The notes: a model not told the origin generated them from the letters alone. A DNA stretch of 64,000 nt from Sphingobacterium sp. UBA4616 (GCA_002386525.1 DGIS01000004.1:107492-171491), one strand, 5' to 3'. Counted from the stretch's first letter, positions 24,790 through 34,282 are shown. Translations and numbers: made by a program.

Positions 24790-27597
24790 ATGGATATTCT
24801 GAAAAAGACAATAAGGATATTTAGTGTTCTTCTTGTATCATTCATACAGTTGAAAGCTCAGGACCTTAAACAGGATCCAAAACTGGTGCGCGGAAAATTA
24901 AAAAACGGTTTTCAGTATTTTATCTATCCTAATAATACGAATAATCAGCAGACTGCTATACAGCTTTTTGTCAATGCCGGCAGTCTACAGGAGGAGGACG
25001 ATCAGTTGGGATTAGCGCATTTTGTAGAACACATGGCTTTTAATGGCAGCAAGCACTACCCCAAAAATGAAGTGATCACCTACTTGGAGTCTTTGGGCGT
25101 AAAATTTGGGGCTGATTTAAATGCACACACCTCCTATGATGAAACGGTTTATAAAATTACGATCAATAGCAAGTCGAAGGAAAACTTAGAGAAAGCTCTT
25201 GATATCGTTAGTGACTGGGCATTCAATCTTAGTTTCGATTCTTTGGAAATCGAAAAGGAACGTGGCATCATCATAGAAGAATGGCGGACCAAGGAAGGTC
25301 TTTCTGCCCGCCTGAGCGATCAGACGCTGCCTTTGATTTTTTCTCATTCCCGTTACGGCATCCGTAAACCGATTGGTACGCTGGATATATTGCGTAATTT
25401 TCGTCGACCGACACTAGTAGATTTTTATCAAAAATGGTATAGGCCAAACTTAATGGGGTTGGCTGTCGTAACAAATCAAGATCCAAAAGCAGTTGAAAAG
25501 ATGATCAAAAAGCTTTTTGGAAAAGCTAAAAACAGAAAACCCGAAGCAAAGCGCGTTTCATATAGCTTGGCAAATCATACCGATACACTTTTTAATATCT
25601 ATACCGATAAAGAGGCCAATAGTATTGACTTTAGTTATATTGGGATTTTGCCAGCCAGCAACACTGTTAAGACCGAAGCCGATTTTTTTGAAAATTTAAA
25701 ACGTACAGCAGTCAATGCACTCTTAAAGAAAAGATTTGATCGAATTGCCCAGTTGGACGACAGTTATAAAAGTGCTTCCATGTCGGTCTCCGATCTCTTA
25801 TTGAACAATGGGCTTTCTGTTGGTGGAGCTACCTTATACGAGGGGCAGATCAAATCTGGAATTTCTAAATATTTGAAAGAACGCGAACGTATTTTGCGCT
25901 ACGGATTTACCTCTTCGGAACTGTCTGATTATAGAGAGCAATATAAAAGACAGCTTCAACGCGCGCCAGAGAGCAAAGAACTAAATGCTAATATGATGTT
26001 GAGTCAATTAAAAGATGTCTTTTTTACTGGCCAAATATTAATGGATAAGGAAGCCCGTAATGGGCAGCTATTGCGTGACCTGGATCGACTGGATTCTTTA
26101 AACCTCCTGCATCATCTCCAAGGTTATTTTAAACCAGGAAATACAGCTGTGATGCTAACTGCTCCTGAACGGTTAATTGCAGATCTACCCAAAGAAAGTG
26201 TTTTGCGCCAGTTGTTCGCAGAGTCTGCTCAGGCAGATTTGAAGAAATGGACAGATCATATTGAAATTCCCCAGCAATTGCTGAGCGATCTACCTATATC
26301 CGGTAAAGTGATACAAAGGAAGCTGATCAACGAGGTCGGTGTGACTGAATGGCAACTTTCCAATGGCGCTAGATTTTTTCTCAAGAAAAATGATAGCAGA
26401 AAAAATCATATTCAACTAACAGCCTTTAGAAAAGGCGGCTTTATTGCTGTGGACAGCTCCGATTATGTCAATGCCGTGTATGCCAAAAATATAATTGGAG
26501 CCAGTGGTGCGGGGGCATTTACTCGGGCGGCATTAACAAAATTTTTAAATGGGAACTCAGCATCGGCCACATTTATGATAGCGCCAAATCGAGAAGGACT
26601 GTCAGCTTCAGCTAATCAAAAGAATATTAAGTCTATGTTTGAGCTGATCTACCTAAAATGGACTCAGCCTCGTGTCGATGAGAAAATTTTTGGAAGCATC
26701 AAAAAGCAAGGGTTAGATGCCGCCAGGAATAAAAAATTCAATGTGATGGATGCCTATAACCAAGCAATCAACAAAGCTATAGGAGCACACGATTTGGATG
26801 AAAATACACTTTCGGTCGAACGCATTGAAAAGGATCTACAGATCGATCGTATTGTACCAGTATTCAAAGAACGTTTCCATTCAGCTAAAGATTTTGATTT
26901 TGTGCTCGTCGGTGATTTTGATATAGATAGTATTCAAGCTTTTGTAGAACAGTATATAGCAGCACTTCCCACAGGATATTACCGCAGTGAGCAGCGGATC
27001 CCTGCTTATAAACAGCGCAAAGATCAAGAAATTGTCCAATATGCTGGCCAGGCCGAAAAGGCCACGGTTAACTTGTTCTATCAGACCACTTCTACACATT
27101 ATGATTATCCTGAGATATTAAAAAATGAACTTTTGGAAAATGTGCTCAAGGTCAAACTCCGAAAGAATCTGCGAGAAGAGCAGTCAGGCGTATATGGCGT
27201 AGGCGTCAGTATCAGTGCAACTTCTGAACCGACCGATTTGATGCGCACACGTATTAATTTTACCTGCGAACCTTCAAGAGCAGAGTTTTTGATCGGACAA
27301 GTGCAGGTTGAGCTTGATAAAATCATAAAAGATCCGTCGTACTTTGTTGAAGAACTCAATAATGCTAAAGTGCAGATGCACCAGGTATACAACAAACAAT
27401 TTGGAAAAGATACATTTTGGAGTGCAGAACTGCGCAACCATATTTATTATGGTTTTGGAAACTGGTCATTTTTTACCAGTTATAAGCAAATGCTTGATGA
27501 GATAAAAGCTGCAGACATTGCCGATTACGCTAAACAGAAGCTCAATAAAGCCTACAAAGTAAAGGCGGTATTATTACCGGAAAATTTAAAGAAATAA
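24790..27597 (+). CDS. M16 (pitrilysin/insulinase) family zinc peptidase
   Basis: This 935-aa exported protein has a signal peptide ending near LKAQ. The N-terminal M16 domain carries the inverted zinc motif HFVEH (His77, Glu80, His81) with a downstream acidic helix (EKERGIIIEEW) supplying the third ligand. A second, inactive M16-like half follows, including the R/Y-type block EEQSGVYGVGVSI. Such two-domain enzymes degrade peptides within a closed chamber. Its place in the SusCD operon suggests that it processes peptides captured or imported by that transporter. The reading frame is complete. Confidence 0.92.
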   Translation: MDILKKTIRIFSVLLVSFIQLKAQDLKQDPKLVRGKLKNGFQYFIYPNNTNNQQTAIQLFVNAGSLQEEDDQLGLAHFVEHMAFNGSKHYPKNEVITYLESLGVKFGADLNAHTSYDETVYKITINSKSKENLEKALDIVSDWAFNLSFDSLEIEKERGIIIEEWRTKEGLSARLSDQTLPLIFSHSRYGIRKPIGTLDILRNFRRPTLVDFYQKWYRPNLMGLAVVTNQDPKAVEKMIKKLFGKAKNRKPEAKRVSYSLANHTDTLFNIYTDKEANSIDFSYIGILPASNTVKTEADFFENLKRTAVNALLKKRFDRIAQLDDSYKSASMSVSDLLLNNGLSVGGATLYEGQIKSGISKYLKERERILRYGFTSSELSDYREQYKRQLQRAPESKELNANMMLSQLKDVFFTGQILMDKEARNGQLLRDLDRLDSLNLLHHLQGYFKPGNTAVMLTAPERLIADLPKESVLRQLFAESAQADLKKWTDHIEIPQQLLSDLPISGKVIQRKLINEVGVTEWQLSNGARFFLKKNDSRKNHIQLTAFRKGGFIAVDSSDYVNAVYAKNIIGASGAGAFTRAALTKFLNGNSASATFMIAPNREGLSASANQKNIKSMFELIYLKWTQPRVDEKIFGSIKKQGLDAARNKKFNVMDAYNQAINKAIGAHDLDENTLSVERIEKDLQIDRIVPVFKERFHSAKDFDFVLVGDFDIDSIQAFVEQYIAALPTGYYRSEQRIPAYKQRKDQEIVQYAGQAEKATVNLFYQTTSTHYDYPEILKNELLENVLKVKLRKNLREEQSGVYGVGVSISATSEPTDLMRTRINFTCEPSRAEFLIGQVQVELDKIIKDPSYFVEELNNAKVQMHQVYNKQFGKDTFWSAELRNHIYYGFGNWSFFTSYKQMLDEIKAADIADYAKQKLNKAYKVKAVLLPENLKK

Positions 27598-27681
27598 TTC
27601 ATACAGATGAAATGGTCAGCGACATATCAGCCAAGTCTGATAACGATAAGACCTAAGCTTCATCATCATAAAAATATAGGG

Positions 27682-29454
27682 ATGAAAAAACACTATTGTT
27701 TAATATTGATCACAATGATCTTTAGTCTGTTTCTTCTCGGATGCAAACAGGATGCATTACTAGCAGATAATGTACAGTTGCAATCCTTTTCTTTTGACCC
27801 TTCAAGCAATCCGGGCCTTAAAGATGCAGTATATGGTACCATCGAAGGACAGCATATTTCTATTCGTGTACCCAATTCGGTCGATATCACAAAAGCAGTA
27901 CCTTCATTTAAGGTTGCTTCGGAGAAATTGGTTGCATATGTTGGGAAAAATATTCAGGAATCTGGGGTTACGGCTGTCGATCTTTCCAAAGCAACTGTCT
28001 ACCGTTTTGTGACACCAAACGGCATGTCGGAATATAGCGTTTCGGCACAAAAGTCGGGATCTATTCTTTCCTTTGGTTTCTATGCCGCTGATAATCCAGA
28101 TTATTTGTTTCGCGATTATCCCGCTACAATAAGCAAACTTGATATCAAAGTAGATCTACCTGTAGACGCCGATATCACCAAGTTGGTTGCCCGATATACT
28201 GTCAACGACGGCACAGTACTGAAGTCCAATGGTGCCGATTTTAAAAGCAAGGAAACCATTTTAGATTATTCCAATCCCCAAACCCTGACATTGCAGGATT
28301 TGGAAAGTGGGACATCTGAAAATTTTGTTGTTCAGGTAGGCAGGCTGACGGCGCCTGTGTGGACAGTGATGCAGCTTCCAGACTTTTTACAAATCAACAA
28401 TGTTGCGGAGGCAGGGCTTGAAATTAATCCAATAAATAATCAGCCGTATGTATCCGTTCAATTTTCCGGCAGTACAGATGATTTACGAAAAGGGCTTATT
28501 ACCGCGTTCAATAATGAAAGCAAACAGTGGGAGACTTTAGGGAATGAAGCTGGTTTTACGCCAACAAGAGCCGATTATATTTCGTTAGATTTTTCGAAAC
28601 AAGGAATTCCATATGTTGCATTTAGAGATTATACGCCAGGAACTAATGCACAATATGCATCATTAATGAAGTATGAGAACAATGCCTGGTCATTTGTAGG
28701 CGAGCAGCAGGGATCTTTCAATAGGGTAAATTATTTAACGTTAAAGTTGGATGAAAATGATTTACCTTATCTAGGATATGTGTTCTCACGTGCATCTTCT
28801 CCTTACCCTAGCCGTGGTACATATGCGGAATCGTTACGTAATGGGAAGTGGACGGGGCAGTCCTTTGCACAGTCAACTACAGGATGGTTTTCAAAAATGT
28901 TTAAAGGACGGGATAATAAATTGTATTATGTCGTTATGGATTTAACAAGCGGTACAGCAAGCCGTAAACCTTCTGTATATCGATTAGAAAATGGTGCCTG
29001 GAATTTGGTCGGAAATGTTAATGTCGGACCTGCAGAGTCAAATTCCGGAGGTATCAATATTGATCTTGACGTGAAAGAAGACGGTCAAATTTATATGGTT
29101 TACCAGTCCAATTCACCTGCTTATAAAACATTTGTTATGCACTGGAATGGTAGCAGTTGGAAACAGTTGGGTGACGGTATCAGCCAAACGACCAGTAGCT
29201 CCGCAAACCGCGACAATGTGGCGATCCGTATACACCCCGATGGTCGAATTTTCTTGGCATACGGAGACGCAATCAATGGAATAAAGGTCTGCACCTACAA
29301 TGAAGCTACAGGAAACTGGAATACTGCTGTGCAGGTTTCACCAGAAAATGGAAATAAATTTGTGATGCAGATAAGTGATCAAGGAATACCTTATTTGATC
29401 ACAGTGATAAACAGCAAAGCTGCCCTTTTCAAATACGATATTCCAGGATTATAA
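27682..29454 (+). CDS. Lipoprotein with DUF5018-like repeats and a propeller-like domain
   Basis: I start at ATG 27682 (MKKHYCLILITMIFSLFLLGC), giving 590 aa with a clear lipobox; the frame from 27607 has a non-signal extension. Two related Ig-like modules follow (~20-120, ~120-205). Each has a core like SVDITKAVPSFKVAS...GVTAVDLSKATVYRFV, as in DUF5018-type domains. The rest is built from repeating Y(V/L)...F/Y...W strands (YISLDFSKQGIPYVAF; YLTLKLDENDLPYLGY), suggesting a beta-propeller. It is probably surface-exposed and binds substrate for this operon. No catalytic residues are evident. Confidence 0.75.
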   Translation: MKKHYCLILITMIFSLFLLGCKQDALLADNVQLQSFSFDPSSNPGLKDAVYGTIEGQHISIRVPNSVDITKAVPSFKVASEKLVAYVGKNIQESGVTAVDLSKATVYRFVTPNGMSEYSVSAQKSGSILSFGFYAADNPDYLFRDYPATISKLDIKVDLPVDADITKLVARYTVNDGTVLKSNGADFKSKETILDYSNPQTLTLQDLESGTSENFVVQVGRLTAPVWTVMQLPDFLQINNVAEAGLEINPINNQPYVSVQFSGSTDDLRKGLITAFNNESKQWETLGNEAGFTPTRADYISLDFSKQGIPYVAFRDYTPGTNAQYASLMKYENNAWSFVGEQQGSFNRVNYLTLKLDENDLPYLGYVFSRASSPYPSRGTYAESLRNGKWTGQSFAQSTTGWFSKMFKGRDNKLYYVVMDLTSGTASRKPSVYRLENGAWNLVGNVNVGPAESNSGGINIDLDVKEDGQIYMVYQSNSPAYKTFVMHWNGSSWKQLGDGISQTTSSSANRDNVAIRIHPDGRIFLAYGDAINGIKVCTYNEATGNWNTAVQVSPENGNKFVMQISDQGIPYLITVINSKAALFKYDIPGL

Positions 29455-29463
29455 CATCGTTCA

Positions 29464-29500
29464 GGTCACGGTCGGATGTATAAAATTATCTGACCGTGAC
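29464..29500. repeat. Inverted repeat between two operon genes
   Basis: GTCACGGTC (29464-29472) pairs with GACCGTGAC (29492-29500) around an AT-rich loop. It overlaps a possible GTG start at 29496 of the next gene, so the downstream ATG is preferred. It may be an intra-operon processing or attenuation hairpin. Confidence 0.5.
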
Positions 29501-29513
29501 TTATCTATCAGCA

Positions 29514-31004
29514 ATGAACAATATGATTAAAAAAATAAGCATTATCTGGATCTTGGGATTACTTTTTGTAATAAAGGTCACAGCCCAAGTAGCAGTAGCT
29601 AAGAAAGTCTTGATTGAAGGACATGCTTTTGAAGACAAAAATAACAATGGCCTTTTGGATAAAGGAGAGAAAAGGCTTTCCAAAATACGGGTATCAAATG
29701 GTATTGATGTGATAAGCACCGATAAAACCGGAGCATATAGCTTTGAAGCTAAGATTGGTCAATCCATTTTTTCTATCACTCCATCTGAATATGTATGGGC
29801 AAAGGAAAAGAAAATAGGAAATGCAAATGCATATTACCTCAATCCTAATCATACTATTCCCGATACTTTGGTGTTTGATATACCATTAAGAAAGAGGAAA
29901 AATATCCCTCTCGAATTCAATATTGCCGCCATTGGAGATGTGCAGGTGAGCGATCAGGAGGAATTGGGATTTGCGGGCAAAAGTATATTTTCCGAACTTA
30001 TAGAAAGGAAGGATATTGATTTTAATCTTGTTCTGGGAGATTTAGTCAACAATAATATGGAGATTCTGCCTGATGTGGGGAAAATGATCGATGCGCTGCC
30101 GATGTCATCCTACACAATGGTCGGCAACCATGATCGGAACGTTGCCAATCCGGATTATATGAACGACCGTTTCAATGCAGTTTTTGGAGCTGATAATTAT
30201 GCTTTCAATTATGGTAATGTACATTTTATCGTGTTAAACAATGTCTTTGCTACAGGCAAAAATTCTTATGAAGGAAGATTAACTGATGAGCAGTTGACAT
30301 TTTTGAAAAATGATCTTTCTTATATTCCAAAAGATGCTTTAGTAGTACTTAGTCAGCATATTCCTATGGCTTTTACACGAAATAGGACGGACGTACTTCA
30401 ACTGTTGGCTGATTATAAAAATGTATTGATTTTGTCTGGACATACTCATCAGGTGGATCGTTATTTTTTTAATAATAAAGCGATACAGGAATTGGGTGCT
30501 GGTGCTACCTGTGGTAACTGGTGGCGTGGTGAGAAGGATGCCAAAGGGGTTCCGGAAGCCAGGATGCTTTGCGGTAGCCCAAGGGGGTATTTTGTGATTA
30601 ATATTAAAAAGAATAGCTATTCGTTTCAGTTCAAAGCCGTAGATCAGGATGCCAAAAAACAAATGCATATCGCTGTTCGAGCGGACGTATTGCTAGCCAA
30701 TGTTTTTGGAGCGGCAGATAGTACGAGTGTCATGGTACAGATAAATGATGGAGAATGGGTCCAGATGCGGAAAAGTAAAAGTGTAGATCCCTTTGTATCC
30801 GATATCATCGAAAAAAATAATCAAAAAATCTATCCCACTTTAGGTAGCACGGCGAATCCTTTACGAAAGCGGGCCTCAGGTCATCTTTGGGAATTTCCGC
30901 TGCAAAACCTAAATGGTGATCGCATAAAAGTGATCCGAATTAAAGCGGAGGATAACTATGGCTTTTCAGTTCAAAATGAATTTACCGAATTTTTTTCGCA
31001 GTAA
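29514..31004 (+). CDS. Secreted calcineurin-like metallophosphoesterase
   Basis: I start at ATG 29514 (MNNMIKKISIIWILG), giving 496 aa; GTG 29496 and ATG 29523 are alternatives. A signal peptide is followed by an N-terminal beta-sandwich (GHAFEDKNNNGLLDKGEKRL, ~30-120). The two-metal phosphoesterase core shows GDVQ, GDLVNN, GNHD, SQHIP and GHTHQ. The first motif has Gln where many relatives have His, as is usual in this Bacteroidota branch. A C-terminal beta domain closes the protein. It would remove phosphate from exported or captured substrates in the periplasm. It is the last gene of the operon. Confidence 0.88.
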   Translation: MNNMIKKISIIWILGLLFVIKVTAQVAVAKKVLIEGHAFEDKNNNGLLDKGEKRLSKIRVSNGIDVISTDKTGAYSFEAKIGQSIFSITPSEYVWAKEKKIGNANAYYLNPNHTIPDTLVFDIPLRKRKNIPLEFNIAAIGDVQVSDQEELGFAGKSIFSELIERKDIDFNLVLGDLVNNNMEILPDVGKMIDALPMSSYTMVGNHDRNVANPDYMNDRFNAVFGADNYAFNYGNVHFIVLNNVFATGKNSYEGRLTDEQLTFLKNDLSYIPKDALVVLSQHIPMAFTRNRTDVLQLLADYKNVLILSGHTHQVDRYFFNNKAIQELGAGATCGNWWRGEKDAKGVPEARMLCGSPRGYFVINIKKNSYSFQFKAVDQDAKKQMHIAVRADVLLANVFGAADSTSVMVQINDGEWVQMRKSKSVDPFVSDIIEKNNQKIYPTLGSTANPLRKRASGHLWEFPLQNLNGDRIKVIRIKAEDNYGFSVQNEFTEFFSQ

Positions 31005-31080
31005 TTATACAAATTATTCTTGCTATATGTCCATAGCTTATGTAAAAAGGTAGGCTTGACGATAGAAGAATACTATAGAT

Positions 31081-31134
31081 TTCATATGTTTTAAGTTTAG
31101 TTTAGAAGCCACGTCGTGAGATGTGGCTTTTTTG
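31081..31134 (+). terminator. Solitary family-type 3' module
   Basis: TTTAAGTTTAGTTTAGAAGCC is followed by the stem AAGCCACGTC/GATGTGGCTT (31106-31129) with a GTGA tetraloop and T's. It closely matches the sequence after the broken copy at 33.5 kb, but there is no NTF2-family gene before it. It serves as terminator of the preceding operon and looks like the remnant of a lost copy. Confidence 0.7.
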
Positions 31135-31182
31135 CATCAATATGGTCGAATGTTTTAAATTATTGTTGACACGAATCAGACT

Positions 31183-31388
31183 TACCTCCCCATTCCCGTC
31201 ATTCACCGAGTTTTCCCGATCGTTGGTCTAAAGCCCGTAGGCTAGGGACGTATTGTGTCGTAGTTTTGAGTCAACAAATAAGAACAAAAACCATCATGAT
31301 CATAGATGGAAAATGCTCATGATAGCTTCATCACAAATGAAGAACAAATTATTTAGATGAAAAACTAACACAATAAAATAAAGACATT
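31183..31388 (+). repeat. NTF2-family 5' leader, copy 3, containing a mini-element
   Basis: The leader (31183-31290) matches copy 1, including CACCGAGTTTTCCCGATCGT. At 31291-31360 the ~70-bp mini-element starts CCATCATGATCATAGATGG, forms CATGA-type and CTTCAT/ATGAAG hairpins, and ends TTTAGATGA. The remaining leader continues AAAACTAACACAATAAAATA to the start codon. Here the element is in the 5' UTR, unlike copy 2. Confidence 0.7.
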
Positions 31389-31835
31389 ATGAGAACTTTA
31401 GTAAAAACATTCGCAGCAGCAGCTTTAATCGCAGTATCAACTTTCGCTATGGCAGCTGAAGGACCAGGATCAAAAGCAACAAAAACAACCGTTAACCTTT
31501 CCACAGCAGACTTTGCTTTAGCGCACTATGTTGCGGTAACGACGGAGGGCGAATCAGCAGGAATAGAGCAATTATTCGCGGAAGATTTCAATCAAAAGAT
31601 CCAAGCCTCCAATGCACAAAATCATAGCCTTAGCGAAGTGGTTAAATCCTTGAAAAAGCAAAAAGGCGAAAAGCTGAACTGTACAATAAACACCGATATC
31701 ATCGATGAATCCGCAGACTATATGGTCGCTAAAGTGACGTTGAAATTTGAAAACTTCACGAAAACGGATCTGGTTACCTTAGAGCGTGTGGGTAATGACT
31801 GGAAAGTATCCAAATCGATCAATTCGTATAAATAA
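31389..31835 (+). CDS. Secreted NTF2-like protein, family copy 3 (intact)
   Basis: This 148-aa protein is very similar to the 15012 product. It has a Sec signal peptide (MRTLVKTFAAAALIAVSTF) and the same mature NTF2-like layout ending WKVSKSINSYK. Substitutions are concentrated in the mid-region (NAQNHSLSEVV; INTDIIDES). The 5' UTR carries the two-hairpin mini-element, which may alter translation or mRNA stability relative to copy 1. Two terminator hairpins follow. Its function is unknown. Confidence 0.8.
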   Translation: MRTLVKTFAAAALIAVSTFAMAAEGPGSKATKTTVNLSTADFALAHYVAVTTEGESAGIEQLFAEDFNQKIQASNAQNHSLSEVVKSLKKQKGEKLNCTINTDIIDESADYMVAKVTLKFENFTKTDLVTLERVGNDWKVSKSINSYK

Positions 31836-31869
31836 GAGCCATTCCTTACAAATATATAAATGTTGTAAA

Positions 31870-31929
31870 GCCATATCGTGAGATGTGGTTTTTTTACCTC
31901 CAAAGGGGCTGATGAAAATCAGCCCCTTT
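31870..31929 (+). terminator. Double terminator of family copy 3
   Basis: A degenerate GCCATATC/GATGTGGT stem with GTGA loop and T7 is followed by AAAGGGGCTGAT (31902-31913) pairing perfectly with ATCAGCCCCTTT (31918-31929) around GAAA. Confidence 0.8.
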
Positions 31930-32062
31930 CTCTTAGCGTTTAGTTGTAAAAATTAATTTTTATGCTTCCTATCATTTCCTCTTTTTTGTTTCGTCATCCA
32001 ATGTTTTTAACGAATATTGGACTTCCAAGGTGCAACGTCAATGAAACATTGGGTATTCCTAG

Positions 32063-33106
32063 CTATAATATCGTTTTCAAATTTGTGTTGTCCAAACCTT
32101 TGTCTTTAAAAAAATCTTTGAGTGGTATTCCATTTATTTTCTTTGTTTTATACCAAAGGTTCAGTTTCCTATTGAGCTGTTTATCGGGCATATAAGTTAA
32201 CTTGGCTTTTTTAAAATAGTCCAAAAAATTACCGTTTAATATTCCATTGTCCCAATAGAACTCAAAATCTCCAATCCCTTCTACTGCACACCAGTCGTTA
32301 CCTTTATTTAGTCCTGCACTTTTTGTAAAAGGAATGTAAGCTTCATTTGTCCAAAATCTATCTATCACTATAGTTCGGCCTTGATTATTTAAATATAAGG
32401 TAGTATCTTTTATAATTCCCCCTTTTAGCATATTTAACCTTTCAGTAGAGAGATAACTTTGTTTTGAAAAATTCCTACTCTGCGGATATATTCCCGCTGC
32501 ATTAATTCTATATGGTTCTATATTGCCTTTACCTATAAAATAGGACTCGGTTAAGGTCTCGTTGTCGACTAGGAAATATTCATTTTTCCGCTTTATTACG
32601 ATTTTATAATCCGTTCTTTTCAAATTGAGTAATGGCGTCTCTGAAAAAATACCTAAAGGAGCATAAGTTGCATAAAATATATCTTTTGCAGCGGTTCTTA
32701 GCAGGCTGTCCGAAGAAATTAATTTTATATCATTATTAACAATGGCATTCGAGATATTTTTTACCTCAAATTTAGACCTTGTCAGCGGCGTTATTGTAAC
32801 TAAGATATCAACGGGCAAATTTTTCCCATCGCGCTCAAAGCTTATAAAATTCTGAAATACTTTTTGATTTGAATCGTCAGTAATTATGCTTTTTTTGAAC
32901 AGAAAATTATAAATAGTCAAATTTGGGAAATTGGTACTGTCGGATCCGATTTCTGCATATGTTCTTTTGCACAATAAATGCTCATCCAATGAATCGGTTA
33001 GTATGTCTTGATCAAATACAACATATTTGATTTGAGCAAAGCAGCTACCAATAAGTTGAAAGGCTGATACGGCTAAGAAAGTAAATATGGTTATTATTTT
33101 GCGCAT
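32063..33106 (-). CDS. Secreted hypothetical protein
   Basis: This 347-aa protein has a Sec signal peptide (MRKIITIFTFLAVSAFQL, cleavage near CFAQ). The mature chain is beta-rich with no repeats, membrane helix or catalytic signature I can identify; two cysteines lie in the signal-peptide and middle regions. It is alone on the minus strand between NTF2-family copies 3 and 4, with its 3' end facing copy 3's terminators. As with the Fic gene, this position suggests acquisition between repeats. I do not recognise the family. Confidence 0.65.
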   Translation of the reverse strand: MRKIITIFTFLAVSAFQLIGSCFAQIKYVVFDQDILTDSLDEHLLCKRTYAEIGSDSTNFPNLTIYNFLFKKSIITDDSNQKVFQNFISFERDGKNLPVDILVTITPLTRSKFEVKNISNAIVNNDIKLISSDSLLRTAAKDIFYATYAPLGIFSETPLLNLKRTDYKIVIKRKNEYFLVDNETLTESYFIGKGNIEPYRINAAGIYPQSRNFSKQSYLSTERLNMLKGGIIKDTTLYLNNQGRTIVIDRFWTNEAYIPFTKSAGLNKGNDWCAVEGIGDFEFYWDNGILNGNFLDYFKKAKLTYMPDKQLNRKLNLWYKTKKINGIPLKDFFKDKGLDNTNLKTIL

Positions 33107-33247
33107 GATATTTTTTTATTATTTAATGGTCCAAATGGTCAGCAGATAAGGAGTTATTAAAAATATACCTCTCGTTTTATGCTTCACTGACCTTTGTAAT
33201 TTTCTATTTAAATATAGCTGAATTGAAGGGATTTTTCGAATGATAAC

Positions 33248-33534
33248 TTTCACCGCCCCATTCCCGCCACTCACCGAGTTTTCCGGTGTGTTAGTCTAAA
33301 GCCTGTAGGCTAGCGGCAAACCACAGCCGTAACGAAGTGGTTAGATCCTTGAAAAAGCAAAAAGGCGAAAAGCTGAACTGTACAATAAACACCGATATCA
33401 TCGATGAATCCGCAGACTATATGGTCGCTAAAGTGACGTTGAAATTTGAAAACTTCACGAAAACGGATCTGGTTACCTTAGAGCGTATGGGCAATGACTG
33501 GAAAGTATCCAAATCAGTCAATTCGTATAAGTAG
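33248..33534 (+). pseudogene. NTF2-family copy 4, leader fused to 3' half of gene
   Basis: The leader (33248-33317) runs to GTAGGCTAGCGGC and then joins directly to the middle of the coding sequence (CACAGCCGTAACGAAGTGG). The rest of the leader, the start codon, the signal peptide and about half of the gene are missing. The remaining frame encodes VVRSLKKQKGEKLN to SVNSYK without stops. A GTG at 33337 could only start an unexported fragment. The deletion looks clean. The lanthipeptide locus begins about 550 bp downstream. Confidence 0.85.
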
Positions 33535-33543
33535 TATTTAATA

Positions 33544-33680
33544 ACTAGTTGTCTGCTCGGTCAGATCGGCAGAAGACAACTAGTGAATCATATGTTTAAG
33601 TTTAGTTTAGAAGCCGCGTCGTAAGATGTGGCTTTTTTACGTCAAAAGGGCCTGATTCTCATCAGACACCTTCTCTCAGC
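33544..33680 (+). terminator. 3' module of family copy 4
   Basis: ACTAGTTGTCT (33544-33554) pairs with AGACAACTAGT (33574-33584); both arms differ from copy 1 yet stay complementary. The GCCGCGTC/GATGTGGC-type terminator with T6 follows at about 33612-33636, then an imperfect second stem near 33646. Confidence 0.7.
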
Positions 33681-33870
33681 GTTTATTTGTATAGTAACTT
33701 TTATGTTTCCTATCTTTTTCCCTTTTTTGTTTCGTCATCCAATGTTTTTTAATACAATTGGATCTTCAATGTACGACGCCAATTTTTATATTGAACCTTT
33801 CTTTCGGAAGGCAGCTTGTGTTCATTTTTATGTTAAGAATGGCTCTCTATTTATTCCAGTAATATTTTAA

Positions 33871-34076
33871 ATGTCATTGTGCGTACATGTTGTAGCGGGC
33901 CTCTGTTTATCGGAGAAACTTCACCTCCCGATTGGCTTAGCTTTCCAAATCGCTGGTCTTTAATGAAAGATATTAATTTCTTTAAACGCTGGTTTTATCA
34001 GCGCATATTCGGGTTTAGTGTAAAAAATAATGTACAATTTTTCTAAGCTACTACATTCGTATATCAAAATTATTGC
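33871..34076. other. AT-rich intergenic region before the lanthipeptide precursors
   Basis: There is no ORF. TTCACCTCCCGATTGGCTTA near 33918 weakly resembles the start of the NTF2-family leader, with CGCTGGTCTTTAATG after it. CGCTGGTTTTATCAGCG (about 33987) is a small inverted repeat. GGGTTTAGTGTAAAAAAT near 34012 resembles GGGTTTGGTGTAAAAAAA at 43543, after the LytTR gene. The precursor promoter is probably here, but no element can be fixed. Confidence 0.4.
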
Positions 34077-34126
34077 GGGACCCGAAAAGCAGTTAGAGTA
34101 GGGACACATTTATAAATCAAATTATC

Positions 34127-34282
34127 ATGAATTCAAAAAAATTAAAAATCAACAAGAAAAATGTAGCGAAGCTTAATGAAAGTATCTTAGACCAAATTCA
34201 GGGCGGACAAGCTGCGGCAGGTGATGTATGTGTATTCAAATCATCATCATGTACTATTAAAGAAAAAGAGGCTCTTTCCTAG
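34127..34282 (+). CDS. Class I lanthipeptide precursor 1
   Basis: This 51-aa peptide has a leader MNSKKLKINKKNVAKLNESI ending DQIQGG at residues 22-27, the GG-type leader of Bacteroidota natural-product precursors. Cleavage after GG by the C39 peptidase would release a 24-residue core. The core contains Cys35 and Cys42, the Ser39-Ser41 run, Thr43 and Ser51. LanB is expected to dehydrate Ser/Thr and LanC to add Cys thiols. Core-specific residues are Val34, Val36 and Ala49. It is the first of three tandem copies and too short for ordinary gene calling. Confidence 0.88.
   Translation: MNSKKLKINKKNVAKLNESILDQIQGGQAAAGDVCVFKSSSCTIKEKEALS

Noticed and set aside
34090..34110. LytTR-type binding site in the block CAGTTAGAG before each precursor
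   Set aside because: Only a partial half-site per unit is present and no second copy at the spacing known for LytTR sites, so I do not claim it.
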